Notes under the pieces: generated by a model
Told to the model about the DNA's origin: nothing
Databases searched by the model: none
What the model saw: only the letters and a program-made list of their open reading frames with translations
Made by a program: the position numbers and the translations under genes
Part shown: positions 47,553-56,963 of the stretch, piece by piece
Layout of the letters: each line of letters starts with the position of its first letter
Position numbering within the stretch: the first letter of the stretch is position 1
Assembly (NCBI GenBank): GCA_016708785.1
Contig: JADJFC010000001.1
Location: 124,001-188,000, forward strand
Direction of reading: 5' to 3'
Source of the DNA: Bacteroidota bacterium
GTDB lineage: Bacteria > Bacteroidota > Bacteroidia > AKYH767-A > 2013-40CM-41-45
Length of the DNA stretch: 64,000 bases

Positions 47553-48119
47553 TTAACTTATCAATCGCTTGGCTTCCGATTTCACAAAATCAACTGCTCT
47601 TTGCGTCGGCAGATTTTCAAGTTTCAATACCTGTTCGAAAATATTCGTACTCATCTGAATTCCTGTTCCATTATTTCCAACATGATTGAAGGCATTGTTC
47701 ACAATTCTGATCATATCTTCTTTTGCATTTTTCACCTCATCCCAGGCATTCTCTGATACATAAATTTGCTGTGACAAATTATGCTCAAATTCGGCACGAA
47801 TTGTTGAAACAAGATCCGATTGCAGCTGCTGTGCTGACATTCCACCACGATGAACTCTCACAAGTATTGAATTGGGCGCTATTCTTTCCAGGAAAAGAAC
47901 CAATCTTTCATAGGCTTGTAACTTCAATGGTAAAGATTCCTTCTGACGAGCAGCTTTATCTTCCATCACACGCATCTGAACATCCTTTTCAATAAATTTT
48001 CTTGTCATGGCGCTTTGAGTATCCAAAGCTCGCTTTGTAACAAGAAACATCCCCATCAATACAAGTACTGCAGGAACAAAATATAGCAAAACATCAGTCA
48101 TAGTCTTTGTGGTTTCCAT
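47553..48119 (-). CDS. Membrane-anchored conserved Bacteroidota protein (DUF7935-like)
   Basis: 188 residues: an N-terminal membrane segment (about 10-27, LLYFVPAVLVLMGMFLV), a charged helix (KFIEKDVQMRVMEDKAARQKE) and a C-terminal helical domain with LPLKLQAYERLVLFLERI and ISTIRAEFEHNLSQQIYVS-like stretches. I know this type only as an uncharacterised family in this phylum. It lies between the GlmU-family gene (9 bases upstream) and the mutase gene, probably in one transcript. Confidence 0.7.
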   Translation of the reverse strand: METTKTMTDVLLYFVPAVLVLMGMFLVTKRALDTQSAMTRKFIEKDVQMRVMEDKAARQKESLPLKLQAYERLVLFLERIAPNSILVRVHRGGMSAQQLQSDLVSTIRAEFEHNLSQQIYVSENAWDEVKNAKEDMIRIVNNAFNHVGNNGTGIQMSTNIFEQVLKLENLPTQRAVDFVKSEAKRLIS

Positions 48120-48128
48120 AAGTTGTAA

Positions 48129-49313
48129 TTACCAGGCACGGTATTTTGTTGATTCTTCGAATAAATACTTTAGCAGATCTTTTTCTTTCTTTCCAAATTC
48201 AAGATGACGACGTTCATACACTCGACTTGCTACTTCTGAAGCATCTTCTAAACGATAAGAAGCAAATCCTTCTGACCCTCCCCATGAAAACGAAGGGACA
48301 AATTTCGGCGGGAATCCATTCCCAAAAATATTGGCACTCACACCAACAACAGTACCTGTGTTGAACATTGTGTTGATGCTGCATTTTGAATGATCACCCA
48401 TGATCAATCCACAAAATTGAAGACCTGTATTAATGTAATCATGCTCTTGATAGCTCCATACTTTTACTTTGGAATAATTATTCTTGAGATTAGAGTTATT
48501 TGTATCGGCTCCTAGGTTACACCATTCTCCTAAAACAGAATTCCCTAAAAATCCATCGTGAGCTTTGTTTGAATATCCGAAGATCACTGAATTACTGATC
48601 TCACCAGCTACTTTGCAGTGAGGCCCAACTGTTGTTGCACCATAGATCTTTGCTCCCATCTTTACCGCTGAATGATCACCTATCGCAAATGGACCACGTA
48701 TCATTGCACCTTCCATTATTTCCGAGTCTTTGCCTACATATATGCATCCGCTTGCTGCATTCAAATTCGCACATTCAACAACTGCACCCGGCTCAAGAAA
48801 AATATTCTCCGGATTAATTACTCTGTTAGAGCTACTGAGCGGTTGTGACTTTCTTCCTTTTGTCAGAAGTACAAAATCAGATTGAAGCTCCTTTTCATTT
48901 TTTGAGAATATGTCCCAAGGAAAAACCAAACGGTCAAATTTAGATTGAGTTACTCTTGACTTTTCTATTTTGACATCAGTAAAATTTTTCAGACCATCCT
49001 GCTTTCCACTTCGTATTGCCAGAATAAGATCATCAGAAATAAGTGCCTCACCGATATTCAACGATTTGATCTCTGCAACTAATTCCGTCGTTGGAAGTAA
49101 CGAACCATTAATAAAATAATTGTCGTCAGACACAGACACCGGAAATAATTCCTGAAGATATTGTTCAGTTAGAAATGAACATTTCGCCTCACAAATTTTT
49201 TCCCACTTCTCACTGATCTTTAAGATGCCGATTCTTATATCTGCAATCGGCCTTGTATATGTTAACGGTAGCAAAGTACTACGCGTCTGATCATCGAATA
49301 AAATTATGTTCAT
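48129..49313 (-). CDS. GlmU-family putative sugar nucleotidyltransferase with left-handed beta-helix
   Basis: The start is ATG 49313 (MNIILFDDQTRSTLLPLTYTRP); a TTG at 49325 is in frame. The N-terminal half is a reduced nucleotidyltransferase-like domain (TRPIADIRIGILKISEKW). The C-terminal half has hexapeptide repeats of a left-handed beta-helix (IYVGKDSEIMEGAMIRGPFAIGDHSAVKMGAKIYGATTVG). The canonical pyrophosphorylase GxGTRM loop is absent, so catalytic activity in the N-terminal part is doubtful. A role in cell-wall or surface sugar activation is inferred. Last five codons RYRAW. Confidence 0.8.
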   Translation of the reverse strand: MNIILFDDQTRSTLLPLTYTRPIADIRIGILKISEKWEKICEAKCSFLTEQYLQELFPVSVSDDNYFINGSLLPTTELVAEIKSLNIGEALISDDLILAIRSGKQDGLKNFTDVKIEKSRVTQSKFDRLVFPWDIFSKNEKELQSDFVLLTKGRKSQPLSSSNRVINPENIFLEPGAVVECANLNAASGCIYVGKDSEIMEGAMIRGPFAIGDHSAVKMGAKIYGATTVGPHCKVAGEISNSVIFGYSNKAHDGFLGNSVLGEWCNLGADTNNSNLKNNYSKVKVWSYQEHDYINTGLQFCGLIMGDHSKCSINTMFNTGTVVGVSANIFGNGFPPKFVPSFSWGGSEGFASYRLEDASEVASRVYERRHLEFGKKEKDLLKYLFEESTKYRAW

Positions 49314-49358
49314 AGTGACATTCAATTTGAGTTCTCAAAATTAAGATTTGTGGATAAT

Positions 49359-49395
49359 AAAAAAAGGCTTCCTGTAAAAACAAGAAGCCTTTTTT
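49359..49395 (-). terminator. Bidirectional intrinsic terminator after rpmE
   Basis: AAAAAAGGCTTC (49360-49371) and GAAGCCTTTTTT (49384-49395) are perfect complements around a 12-base loop; a T-run exists on either strand. It follows the rpmE stop (49423) by 28 bases and precedes the GlmU-family gene. Confidence 0.9.
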
Positions 49396-49422
49396 CAAAA
49401 ATATTGTCTAAGAAGGAACAAC

Positions 49423-49686
49423 TTATTTGGTTACTTCTTTCTTTTTAGCATAACGAGTACGGAACTTGTCCACACGTCCGGCAGTATCGATAAGTTTCAT
49501 CTTACCGGTATAGAATGGATGCGACATGTGGCTGATCTCCAATTTAACTAATGGATATTCATTGCCGTCCGTCCATTTTACGGTTTCTTTTGTTTCGATT
49601 GTTGAACGCGTAATGAAAGAGTAGTCGCAAGATGTATCCTTGAAAACCACTAATCTATAGTTCTTTGGGTGAATGTCTTTCTTCAT
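49423..49686 (-). CDS. rpmE2: 50S ribosomal protein L31 type B
   Basis: 87 residues, N-terminus MKKDIHPKNYRLVVFKDTSC, then SHPFYTGKMKLIDTAGRVDKFRTRY. The four zinc-binding cysteines of type A L31 are missing (only one Cys), so it is the zinc-free type B. Monocistronic between its own promoter element and a strong terminator. Confidence 0.93.
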   Translation of the reverse strand: MKKDIHPKNYRLVVFKDTSCDYSFITRSTIETKETVKWTDGNEYPLVKLEISHMSHPFYTGKMKLIDTAGRVDKFRTRYAKKKEVTK

Positions 49687-49707
49687 GATTGGTCAAAATT
49701 GAGGCTG

Positions 49708-49715
49708 CAAAAATA
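49708..49715 (-). promoter_or_regulatory. Promoter -7 element TATTTTTG for rpmE
   Basis: Minus-strand TATTTTTG fits TAnnTTTG, 21 bases before the ATG at 49686. Confidence 0.5.
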
Positions 49716-50035
49716 AGCTTTTTTATTGTTTATGCAAATCATTTGTATACTTTTTTAAGCCGATTTCGCTCTTTTTCTTGCATTTTTCCCGATAAATCCG
49801 TTTTAACATCCCGATTCTTTAAATTTACGAGAAATTTTCATTAAAAACACGATTCTACTTGACATTCTGCCAATACCGTTTTATCTTGCTCATTATAGAG
49901 AATGACTTGAGGGGATTAACGAAATTCACCAGAATTACCTTGTGAGGTTTTCCTAAACATTGTCTTTTACCGGACCGACAAGGGTCTAATAACTTAATCG
50001 CGAAAACGAACGCAAACTATCAGCCTAAATTTATT
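49716..50035. other. Divergent gap upstream of the DUF349 gene
   Basis: About 320 bases without an open frame of note. It must hold promoters for rpmE and the DUF349 gene. I see no riboswitch-like or tRNA-like fold. Confidence 0.5.
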
Positions 50036-51747
50036 ATGAAGGAAGAACTAATCCTGAAGCTCGAAGAGCTTTTGAAGGAAGACGCATCAGAGGACACTAT
50101 CACACGCGCTAATGAAATCAAAAACGATTATCTGAAAGCCTGTGAAACGGTTACGCAAGACCAATTACAAAAATTCTTAGAAGACGGCGGTAATAGCGAC
50201 GACTTTGAACCTAAAAAGGATCCGTTGGATACCAGGTTTAATGAATTGCTTGTCATCTTCGCTGATCGCGATCACAAACAAAAGAAGGTTCTTCAAAGTG
50301 AAATTTCAGGCAAATTAAAAGCAAAAGAAGAGATCGTTGCCGCTATCGAAAAACTGATCGCTGAAGAAGCGAATATCGGGAAAGCATTCCATGCTTTTAA
50401 AGAGTTGCAGACGAAATGGAATGAGATCGGAAATGTAAGCTCGAAAGAATATAAAAATCTGCAGAGCATTTACCATCGTCACTCACACAACTTCTATTAT
50501 AATATGAAGTTGAGTAAAGATCTGCGCGAACTGGATTTTAAACGCAACCTGGAACAACGAACTCAATTGCTTACTAAGATCGAATCGTTATTACCTATGG
50601 AATCTATCCGTGGTATTGAGCGAATGATCACTTTATACAGAATGGAATGGTCAGAATTAGGACCTACTCCACCGGAAACTATTGAACCACTTCGTACAAA
50701 ATACAGAGAACTCCTGGGACAAGTATTCCAAAAAGTGCGTGCCTTTTATCAAGAGCGACAAAAAGATGAAGAAGTTCATCTGGAGGCGAAGAAAAAATTA
50801 CTTGAAAGAGCAAAAGGAATAGCCGCCGAAAATTTTGAAAATGGTAAGCAGTGGCAGTCAATGACTGAAACACTGAATGGCATCCTGGAAGAATGGAAAA
50901 AAGTTGGTTTCGGTCCACGAGCTGAGAATGAAAAAGTCTGGGAAGATCTTCGCGCCGCAATGAATACGTTCTATAATAAGAAACGTGATTACTTTGCCGG
51001 TATCAAAAAAGTTCAGAAAGAAGGCCGTGATAAGAAAACTGCAATCATAGAGAAAGCAGAAAAATAGCAGCTACTGCCCACGAATCTTTCGAAGAAGCCA
51101 CAAAAGAAATTCTCAATCTTCAACAGGAATGGAAAACTGCCGGACATGTAGAACAGTGGGAAGAAAATAAAATGTGGAAACGCTTCCGTGAAGCATGTGA
51201 TAAATTCTTTACTGCCAAAAGAGAGAAATTCTCTGAACGCGATAATGAGCAATTGAAAAATCTTGAATTGAAAGAAGCGCTTGTTAAAAAAGTTGAGGAC
51301 TTCACTCCATCCGGAAATACTGAAGAAGATCTGACTACTCTCCGCTCCTTCTCTGAAGAATGGAAAGCCATTTCTCATGTTCCTTTCAAAGAGAAACAAA
51401 AGATCTGGGAGAAATTCAAGAACACCCTGGATGCAAAATACGATAAATTAAAACTTGAATCATCGCAAAAACACTTATTGAAATTTAAAAACAGTGTTGA
51501 TTCACTTTCCAGCAGCGAGGATTCAGGTACAATGCTTCGGAAAGAACAAAGCATAATCAAAGACAAGATCAATAAACTTCAACAGACCATTAACCAGTAC
51601 GAAAACAATCTTGGATTTTTCCGTAACTCCAAAAACATGGGCGGACTACTTGCAGAAGTAGAAAGCAATCTTGCCCGTGCCCATGAGGAAATGGATATGC
51701 TGAAGAAGAAGTTGAAGATGTTTAATGAGGTTCCGGCGAAGTCGTAG
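50036..51747 (+). CDS. DUF349 repeat protein, split by a frameshift
   Basis: A helical, charged protein made of DUF349 units (W-x-x-(I/V/A)-G pattern: LQTKWNEIGNVSSKEYKNLQ, YRMEWSELGPTPPETIEPLR, LEEWKKVGFGPRAENEKVWEDLRAAMNTFYNKKRDYF). The first frame stops at 51067 after IEKAEK. One more A in the A5 run 51060-51064 gives AEKIAATAHESFEEATKEIL and continues through QQEWKTAGHVEQWEENKMWKRF to 51747. About 570 residues with a coiled-coil end. DUF349 proteins are cytoplasmic and poorly characterised. Confidence 0.83.
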
Positions 51748-51783
51748 GCAGCTGCTAAGCTAAAAATACTTTCTTGGTAAAAT

Positions 51784-51842
51784 GGTCAAAGGTCAAGGGT
51801 CAAAGGTAAGGTGGATACCACTTAACCTTTGACCCTTGACCC
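51784..51842. repeat. GGTCAAA heptamer array forming a hairpin
   Basis: GGTCAAA, GGTCAAG, GGTCAAA, GGTAAG (51784-51810) pairs with 51818-51842 (CCACTTAACCTTTGACCCTT...) around a tiny loop; about 24 base pairs. Begins 36 bases after the DUF349 gene stop. A similar CCTTGACCTTTGA lies at 52188-52200. Confidence 0.9.
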
Positions 51843-51951
51843 ACTACTGTCCGATTAAACTAATTTCATAGGGCAGTAAATGCTTGCTGCTAGTTCTTGA
51901 TTTCAATTTTTCTTTTTTTGTTTGCCCAAAAAAAGAAACAAAAAAAGGGCC

Positions 51952-52033
51952 CAACGCGCACCAAATCATTTGAAACTTCGATTATTAGACACAACCTTGA
52001 TCAACTTTTCAAATGATTTCGCGCAGCGCGTTG
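51952..52033. repeat. Interrupted inverted repeat, possible miniature element
   Basis: CAACGCGC plus AAATCATTTGAAA (51952-51975) is mirrored by TTTCAAATGATTT plus GCGCGTTG (52007-52033) around a 31-base loop. It is preceded by an A-rich tract (AAAAAAAGAAACAAAAAAAG, 51928-51947). Confidence 0.8.
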
Positions 52034-52235
52034 ACTCCCCACACAATAACTGTTCTATCTTTGATTAAGAAAGATGTTTGTCAAGAAAATGTGGGGGCTT
52101 ACTATGAATTTATTCTGAGAACAGTTGATTTAAGTTATAATTTAACGCTTAAATTACACAGTTTGATTTTTATCTGACAGTAATGCCCTTGACCTTTGAT
52201 CTAAATTATGTTAGACCAATCAATCCACTACAAAC

Positions 52236-52267
52236 AAAAAAGCCCGCAACTCGAAAGTCGCGGGCTC
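52236..52267 (-). terminator. Intrinsic terminator of the PKD protein gene
   Basis: Minus-strand AGCCCGCGACT-TTCG-AGTTGCGGGCT followed by TTTTTTG; 21 bases after the stop at 52288. Confidence 0.93.
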
Positions 52268-52287
52268 GGATTAGGGAAAACAACGAA

Positions 52288-54414
52288 TTATTTTTGAAGG
52301 GCTACTTTTTTAGAAACCTGCATTCCGTTTACATTCAATTTCAGGATATAGAAACCGGATGCTAGATCATCAGTATTGATCGATTCACGATATGTTCCTG
52401 CACTTAGTTTTTCTTCTTTTGTACTTGATACAACATTTCCTGCCAATCCAATCAGTTGAATAGACACCACTGCATTTTTCTCCAGAGTAAATTCTGCATT
52501 CAATGTAGTTGAGAATGGATTTGGATATGCGTTAAGTTGAATGTTTGATAATTCAAGGTCTGCAATGCCGTTAGATAATCTGTAAGCAACTACTGTGTCA
52601 CAAACACATGTTGTATCGCCTAATGCATCAATTACACAAACACAAACATTATATGATCCCGGCGTTGCGTATACATATGTAACGTTCGAACCTGAGATGG
52701 TTTGCGGTGTGCTACCGTCACCATAATCAATTGTGATAGATGCTGGAGCGCCACAAGGAGTGATCACTGTAAAATTCATTGGAGTTCCTGCCGGATTAGA
52801 TGAGTCAGGCAAAGCCACAAACACAGGATCACATGCATTTGCTGCTGAAATAGAATTGCAATATGTATCCGTACAACCTGTTGTTGAATCTGTCAAGGTC
52901 AAACACACAGTATGTGGACCCGGTTGATTATACAGATGCACAGGATTCGCATCCGTACTTGATGTTCCATCACCAAAGCTCCAGAAATAATTTGAAGCAG
53001 CAGTTGATTGATTTGTGAAAGTGTACGTTGTACCTGTTGAATCAACACTGAAAGTATACAATGCTGCACAAGCAGAACTACTACCTGCCGTAAATGTTGC
53101 ACAAGTAGAATCTGCACATGAAGAATCTTGAATTGCTGCACAAACAACGTAAGTTCCAGCCGAAGCAAATTGATGTGTTACACTCGACATACCTACTCCA
53201 TTTGCATAAGTACCGTCACCGAAGCTCCAGAAGTATTGAGCATTTGCATTATTTGTTGTACAATAGAATGCTCCAACATTTGACGTTGAAATTGTTCCTG
53301 AAAACGCTGCACTGCAATTTTGAAGTCCTGCATAATAAACACTATCACAATATGTGTCAGTACATCCGAATGCTGTTGTAATAGTTAAGCAAACATTGTA
53401 TGAACCAATTCCAGTGTAATTATGGTTTGGATTTTGTATCACTGAATTTGTTCCATCACCGAAATCCCACTCCCAACGAATAATTGAATCATTGGTAACT
53501 GATAAGTCTGTAAAGTCAATTGCATTTGTTGCAGGATTCAATGACGCCACAAAATTTGCAGTACAGCTATTCGCTCCACCTGCACTAACAAATTGACAAT
53601 TTGTACTAGAACATCCTGAAGAAGTTTGAATGCTTAAACAAACATAATATACTCCCGGTGCGCCATAAGCGTAAGTCGGATTCTGAAGAGAAGAGAAGCC
53701 TAATGAATCACCGAAATCCCAACTGTATGAAACAATTGTTGCACCGCTATCTGCTGTCGAATTGTCGATAAAATCAACCATCGTTGTTCCAAGAATTGGC
53801 GTACTACTAAAATTTGCAAAACATTGCGTACCGCCATTCTGAATTGCAATTGTCGAACAATAAGTATCTGTACAAGCACTTGCAGAAGTAATCGTTAAGC
53901 AAACAGTATATGTTCCGTTTGCTGAATAAACATGGACAGGGTTCGGACCACTTTGTGTTGTGCCATCGCCAAAATCCCAGTCATACGACATAATTGAATC
54001 TGCCGAGTAGCTGTTATCTGTAAAGAAAACACCGCCTGGTGCAATTGCACTAGTAAAAGAAGCCGCGCATAGTGGTACTCCACCTTGTCTGGTCAAAACA
54101 GAATCGCAATGCGTCGAAGTGCAACTGTCAGAGAAAGTGATAGTGAAACACACAGGAGCATAACCGGTAAAATTATAAGTGTGCGTTGGTTGCTGGTTGA
54201 CAGCCGATGTTCCATCTCCAAAAGTCCATAACATACTTACGACATTTGCCGAAGAAGTCCAGGTTGGATGAAATTCCAAAATTGTTCCTGTTGAATCATA
54301 CGTTACCGTATAATTCGCTGAACATTGCGCTTTCGACGAAACTTGTCCGCCAAGAACGAAGAGCATTAACATGAATGCCAATCGTTTCAAATTGAGTAAT
54401 TTTTCTTTTTTCAT
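52288..54414 (-). CDS. Secreted protein with seven PKD-type domains and T9SS sorting domain
   Basis: Signal peptide (residues 1-30, ending SKAQC). Seven tandem PKD-like domains follow, most with the W(D/S)FGDG core (e.g. SYDWDFGDGTTQSGPNPVH, WEWDFGDGTNSVIQNPNH, FWSFGDGTSSTDANPVH) and paired cysteines in the pattern CLTIT...C.DTYC. A type A T9SS sorting domain ends the protein (about 625-708, AYPNPFSTTLNAEF ... VSKKVALQK). No catalytic domain; probably a surface adhesin or binding protein. It has its own terminator and a 270-base upstream region shared with the divergent lipoprotein gene. Confidence 0.92.
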   Translation of the reverse strand: MKKEKLLNLKRLAFMLMLFVLGGQVSSKAQCSANYTVTYDSTGTILEFHPTWTSSANVVSMLWTFGDGTSAVNQQPTHTYNFTGYAPVCFTITFSDSCTSTHCDSVLTRQGGVPLCAASFTSAIAPGGVFFTDNSYSADSIMSYDWDFGDGTTQSGPNPVHVYSANGTYTVCLTITSASACTDTYCSTIAIQNGGTQCFANFSSTPILGTTMVDFIDNSTADSGATIVSYSWDFGDSLGFSSLQNPTYAYGAPGVYYVCLSIQTSSGCSSTNCQFVSAGGANSCTANFVASLNPATNAIDFTDLSVTNDSIIRWEWDFGDGTNSVIQNPNHNYTGIGSYNVCLTITTAFGCTDTYCDSVYYAGLQNCSAAFSGTISTSNVGAFYCTTNNANAQYFWSFGDGTYANGVGMSSVTHQFASAGTYVVCAAIQDSSCADSTCATFTAGSSSACAALYTFSVDSTGTTYTFTNQSTAASNYFWSFGDGTSSTDANPVHLYNQPGPHTVCLTLTDSTTGCTDTYCNSISAANACDPVFVALPDSSNPAGTPMNFTVITPCGAPASITIDYGDGSTPQTISGSNVTYVYATPGSYNVCVCVIDALGDTTCVCDTVVAYRLSNGIADLELSNIQLNAYPNPFSTTLNAEFTLEKNAVVSIQLIGLAGNVVSSTKEEKLSAGTYRESINTDDLASGFYILKLNVNGMQVSKKVALQK

Positions 54415-54669
54415 AATAGATAAATTAAGGGTTAGGGAAATAATTATTTGTATCCGTTGAATTCCTTGAACAAATGTATAGGACTTATAGTAGTCTGAAA
54501 ATCAAATTCACACAAATATTACCCATTCAAAAAGCTGCATTTCGCACATAATCGCCATATAACGTCATTTTTTAAGCAATTTAACCCTATTTTACTAAAT
54601 TTCACCAATAACTCAAACCTATTCAAATAATAAAATACCCCAAAGAATTCTGCGTTTGAAATCTAAATT

Positions 54670-54677
54670 TATCTTTG
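54670..54677 (+). promoter_or_regulatory. Promoter -7 element TATCTTTG for the beta-helix lipoprotein gene
   Basis: Fits TAnnTTTG, 7 bases before the ATG at 54685, so the leader would be very short. Confidence 0.5.
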
Positions 54678-54684
54678 CCGACAT

Positions 54685-56139
54685 ATGCTGAAATCTGCAC
54701 TCTACCTGTTCTTCTTCCTGGCGCTTACGACCACTCTGCTTTTCTCTTGCAAGAAAGAAGAATTTGAAACTTCAAGTGGAGTTCAACTTACCTTTTCACA
54801 AGACACTGTGATGTTTGACACTGTGTTCACAACGGTTGGAAGTTCAACAGAAGTCTTTACTGTTTACAATACGGAAAGTAAATCAATCTCCATCTCCTCT
54901 ATTCGTCTGGCTCTTGGCGAACCTTCTAACTTCAGATTAAATGTCGATGGAATGCCGGGAAAATCATTTTCAAATGTCGAGATCGGTCCAAATGATAGCA
55001 TCTTTATTTTTGTCGAAGTAACTGTCGATCCAAATAATCTGACAACGCCGATGATCGTTGCTGATTCAATTATTTTTGAAACGAATGGAAATGTTCAGGA
55101 TATAGATCTTGTTGCTTTTGGACAAGATGCATATTTTCATCGGCCGGATCCTAATTCCTCTTCGTTTCCATTCTTTACACTGGGCTGCAATGACGTTTGG
55201 AACAATGACAAACCACACGTTATCTACGGTTATGCAATTGTCGATTCTCTTTGTACACTTACGATCAACCAAGGCACAAAAGTTCACCTTCATCCCGGTT
55301 CTGCTTTGATCGTATATTCTTCAGCAAGTTTGTTTATCAATGGAACACAACAAGACAAAGTAATAATACAAGGCGACAGATTAGATCCTGATTATGCAGA
55401 TGTTCCCGGACAATGGGACAAAATATGGATCTATCCGGGTTCAAGAAATTCTTATATCCGAAATGCAATTATTAAGAATGGGAATATTGGCTTACAAGTC
55501 GACACGGTAGCCGGTCCGGGAGATTCAACACTTTACCTCGAGAATACAATCGTAAAAACAATGACAGCAAATGCTCTTCTTCTACGCGGTAGTACTGTCT
55601 CTGCATACAATTGCGTCTTTGCAAATTGCGGAAGTTCTGTTGTAAGTATTCTCTATGGAGGAAATTACAAATTCTTCAATAGTACATTCGCAAATTTCTG
55701 GCAAAACGGAACAAGACAAGATCCAATTCTATTTATGAATAATTATTATTTGAATGGTGTTCGTCAACTGGAATCGTATTTTGGAAATTGTTTGATCTAC
55801 GGTAACAACGATCAGGAAATTGGAATTGACTCCTTTCCTCTAAGCAACAAACTCAATTTTTACTTTGATCATGCATTACTGAAAGTTGAAAGTACATTCT
55901 CTACTTCTACTCCATTTCACTACAATGCAATTGTCCGTTCAACATCGAATTCAAACAGTCCGGGTTTTGCTGATCCTGCTAATAACAATTACAAACTTGA
56001 CTCACTCAACAGTTCTGCAATTGACTATGGCAGCATGTCCGTATTGAATGCCTTCCCGGCTGTATTAAATACCGATATCGACGGAATCACTCGTCCGCAA
56101 CGGGCTCAACCTGATCTGGGTGCTTACGAAAGACAATAG
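54685..56139 (+). CDS. Lipoprotein with Ig-like domain and right-handed parallel beta-helix
   Basis: Signal peptide with lipobox LFSC (C22, followed by KKEEF). Residues about 30-155 are an Ig/choice-of-anchor-like sandwich (DTVFTTVGSSTEVFTVYN). Residues about 185-450 are beta-helix rungs with short repeated strands (GTKVHLHPGSALIVYSSASL; NSYIRNAIIKNGNIGLQVD; ALLLRGSTVSAYNCVFANC). The end DIDGITRPQRAQPDLGAYE is a motif seen at the end of many such beta-helix proteins. Surface lipoprotein, function unknown. The WbqC gene starts 4 bases after its stop. Confidence 0.83.
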   Translation: MLKSALYLFFFLALTTTLLFSCKKEEFETSSGVQLTFSQDTVMFDTVFTTVGSSTEVFTVYNTESKSISISSIRLALGEPSNFRLNVDGMPGKSFSNVEIGPNDSIFIFVEVTVDPNNLTTPMIVADSIIFETNGNVQDIDLVAFGQDAYFHRPDPNSSSFPFFTLGCNDVWNNDKPHVIYGYAIVDSLCTLTINQGTKVHLHPGSALIVYSSASLFINGTQQDKVIIQGDRLDPDYADVPGQWDKIWIYPGSRNSYIRNAIIKNGNIGLQVDTVAGPGDSTLYLENTIVKTMTANALLLRGSTVSAYNCVFANCGSSVVSILYGGNYKFFNSTFANFWQNGTRQDPILFMNNYYLNGVRQLESYFGNCLIYGNNDQEIGIDSFPLSNKLNFYFDHALLKVESTFSTSTPFHYNAIVRSTSNSNSPGFADPANNNYKLDSLNSSAIDYGSMSVLNAFPAVLNTDIDGITRPQRAQPDLGAYERQ

Positions 56140-56143
56140 AACG

Positions 56144-56719
56144 ATGTCTTTACTATTTTCAACAGCTTATTTACCGCCGGCATCTTATATTCTTCAAGCC
56201 ATAAAAGCAGGATCGATCACGATCGAAGCGCATGAACATTTCGTTAAACAATCGTACAGGAGTCGTTGTTCGATCTATGGACCAAATGGAAAACAGGACT
56301 TGATCATTCCCATCGTTCACGAAAAACTTTATGAGGTCCCGATCAAGGAAGTTAAAATCGCCAACGATTCCCGTTGGCAGAAAATTCATTGGCGATCCAT
56401 AGAAGCAGCATATAAAAATTCACCCTACTTCGAATTCTACGAAGACTCCTTCCGACCCTATTACGAAAAAAAATATGATTTCCTTTTTGATTTCAATCTC
56501 GAATTGATTCACGAACTTTTCAAAGCCAAAAGAGCTAAAGTGGAAATTAATTTTACAGATAAATACGAATCCACAAATGATTCATTCGTAGATCTAAGAA
56601 ACCATTTTCTCCCCAAGAAAAAGTTCGAAACTCCCGAAAAATATCACCAAGTCTTTTCCGACAAGCATGGATTTATTGAACGGTTGTCGTTTGTTGACCT
56701 GCTTTTTAATAAGGGATAA
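56144..56719 (+). CDS. WbqC-like family protein
   Basis: 191 residues from ATG 56144 (MSLLFSTAYLPPASYI). Seen: HFVKQSYRSRCSIYGPNGKQDLIIPI, the family's typical core, WQKIHWRSIEAAYKNSPYFEFYEDSFRPYY and a helical C-terminus. WbqC proteins occur in polysaccharide clusters and widely in Bacteroidota; the activity is unknown. Co-transcribed with the lipoprotein. After the stop comes GTTTGCAGGTT-type repeat sequence. Confidence 0.85.
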   Translation: MSLLFSTAYLPPASYILQAIKAGSITIEAHEHFVKQSYRSRCSIYGPNGKQDLIIPIVHEKLYEVPIKEVKIANDSRWQKIHWRSIEAAYKNSPYFEFYEDSFRPYYEKKYDFLFDFNLELIHELFKAKRAKVEINFTDKYESTNDSFVDLRNHFLPKKKFETPEKYHQVFSDKHGFIERLSFVDLLFNKG

Positions 56720-56845
56720 AAGGAGTTTGTTAGGTTTGCAGGTTACAAGTTTGCAGGTTTACATCATTGATCCGACAGCAGTATCGCCCTCAATCCGAAA
56801 TCCCCATTACGCCGTGCGCTCAGCGAAATCCGGAATTCATTTTTC

Positions 56846-56955
56846 ACTTCACTTCACTTCACTTCACTCCACTTCACTCCACTTCACTTCATTTCATTTC
56901 ACTTCACTTCACTTCACTTCATTTCACTTCATTTCACTTCACTTCACTTCACTTC
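56846..56955. repeat. Pentamer array (ACTTC)n behind pfkA
   Basis: About 22 consecutive 5-base units, mostly ACTTC with ACTCC and ATTTC variants. In the pfkA sense it reads GAAGT repeats, starting eight bases after the stop codon (56966-56964). The same word in sense orientation follows ahpC. Confidence 0.95.
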
Positions 56956-56963
56956 ACTCAACA

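Larger units (their letters stand above)
51748..52235. other. Repeat-rich gap between the DUF349 gene and the PKD protein gene
   Basis: Holds the GGTCAAA hairpin, an inverted repeat with CAACGCGC arms, and a further nested hairpin (CCCCACA near 52036-52044 with TGTGGGG near 52092-52098). No protein-coding potential is recognised. Confidence 0.7.

Noticed and set aside
49740..50035. Structured RNA or tRNA in the gap before the DUF349 gene
   Set aside because: No cloverleaf, no CCA end, and no riboswitch-like conserved core could be found by eye.
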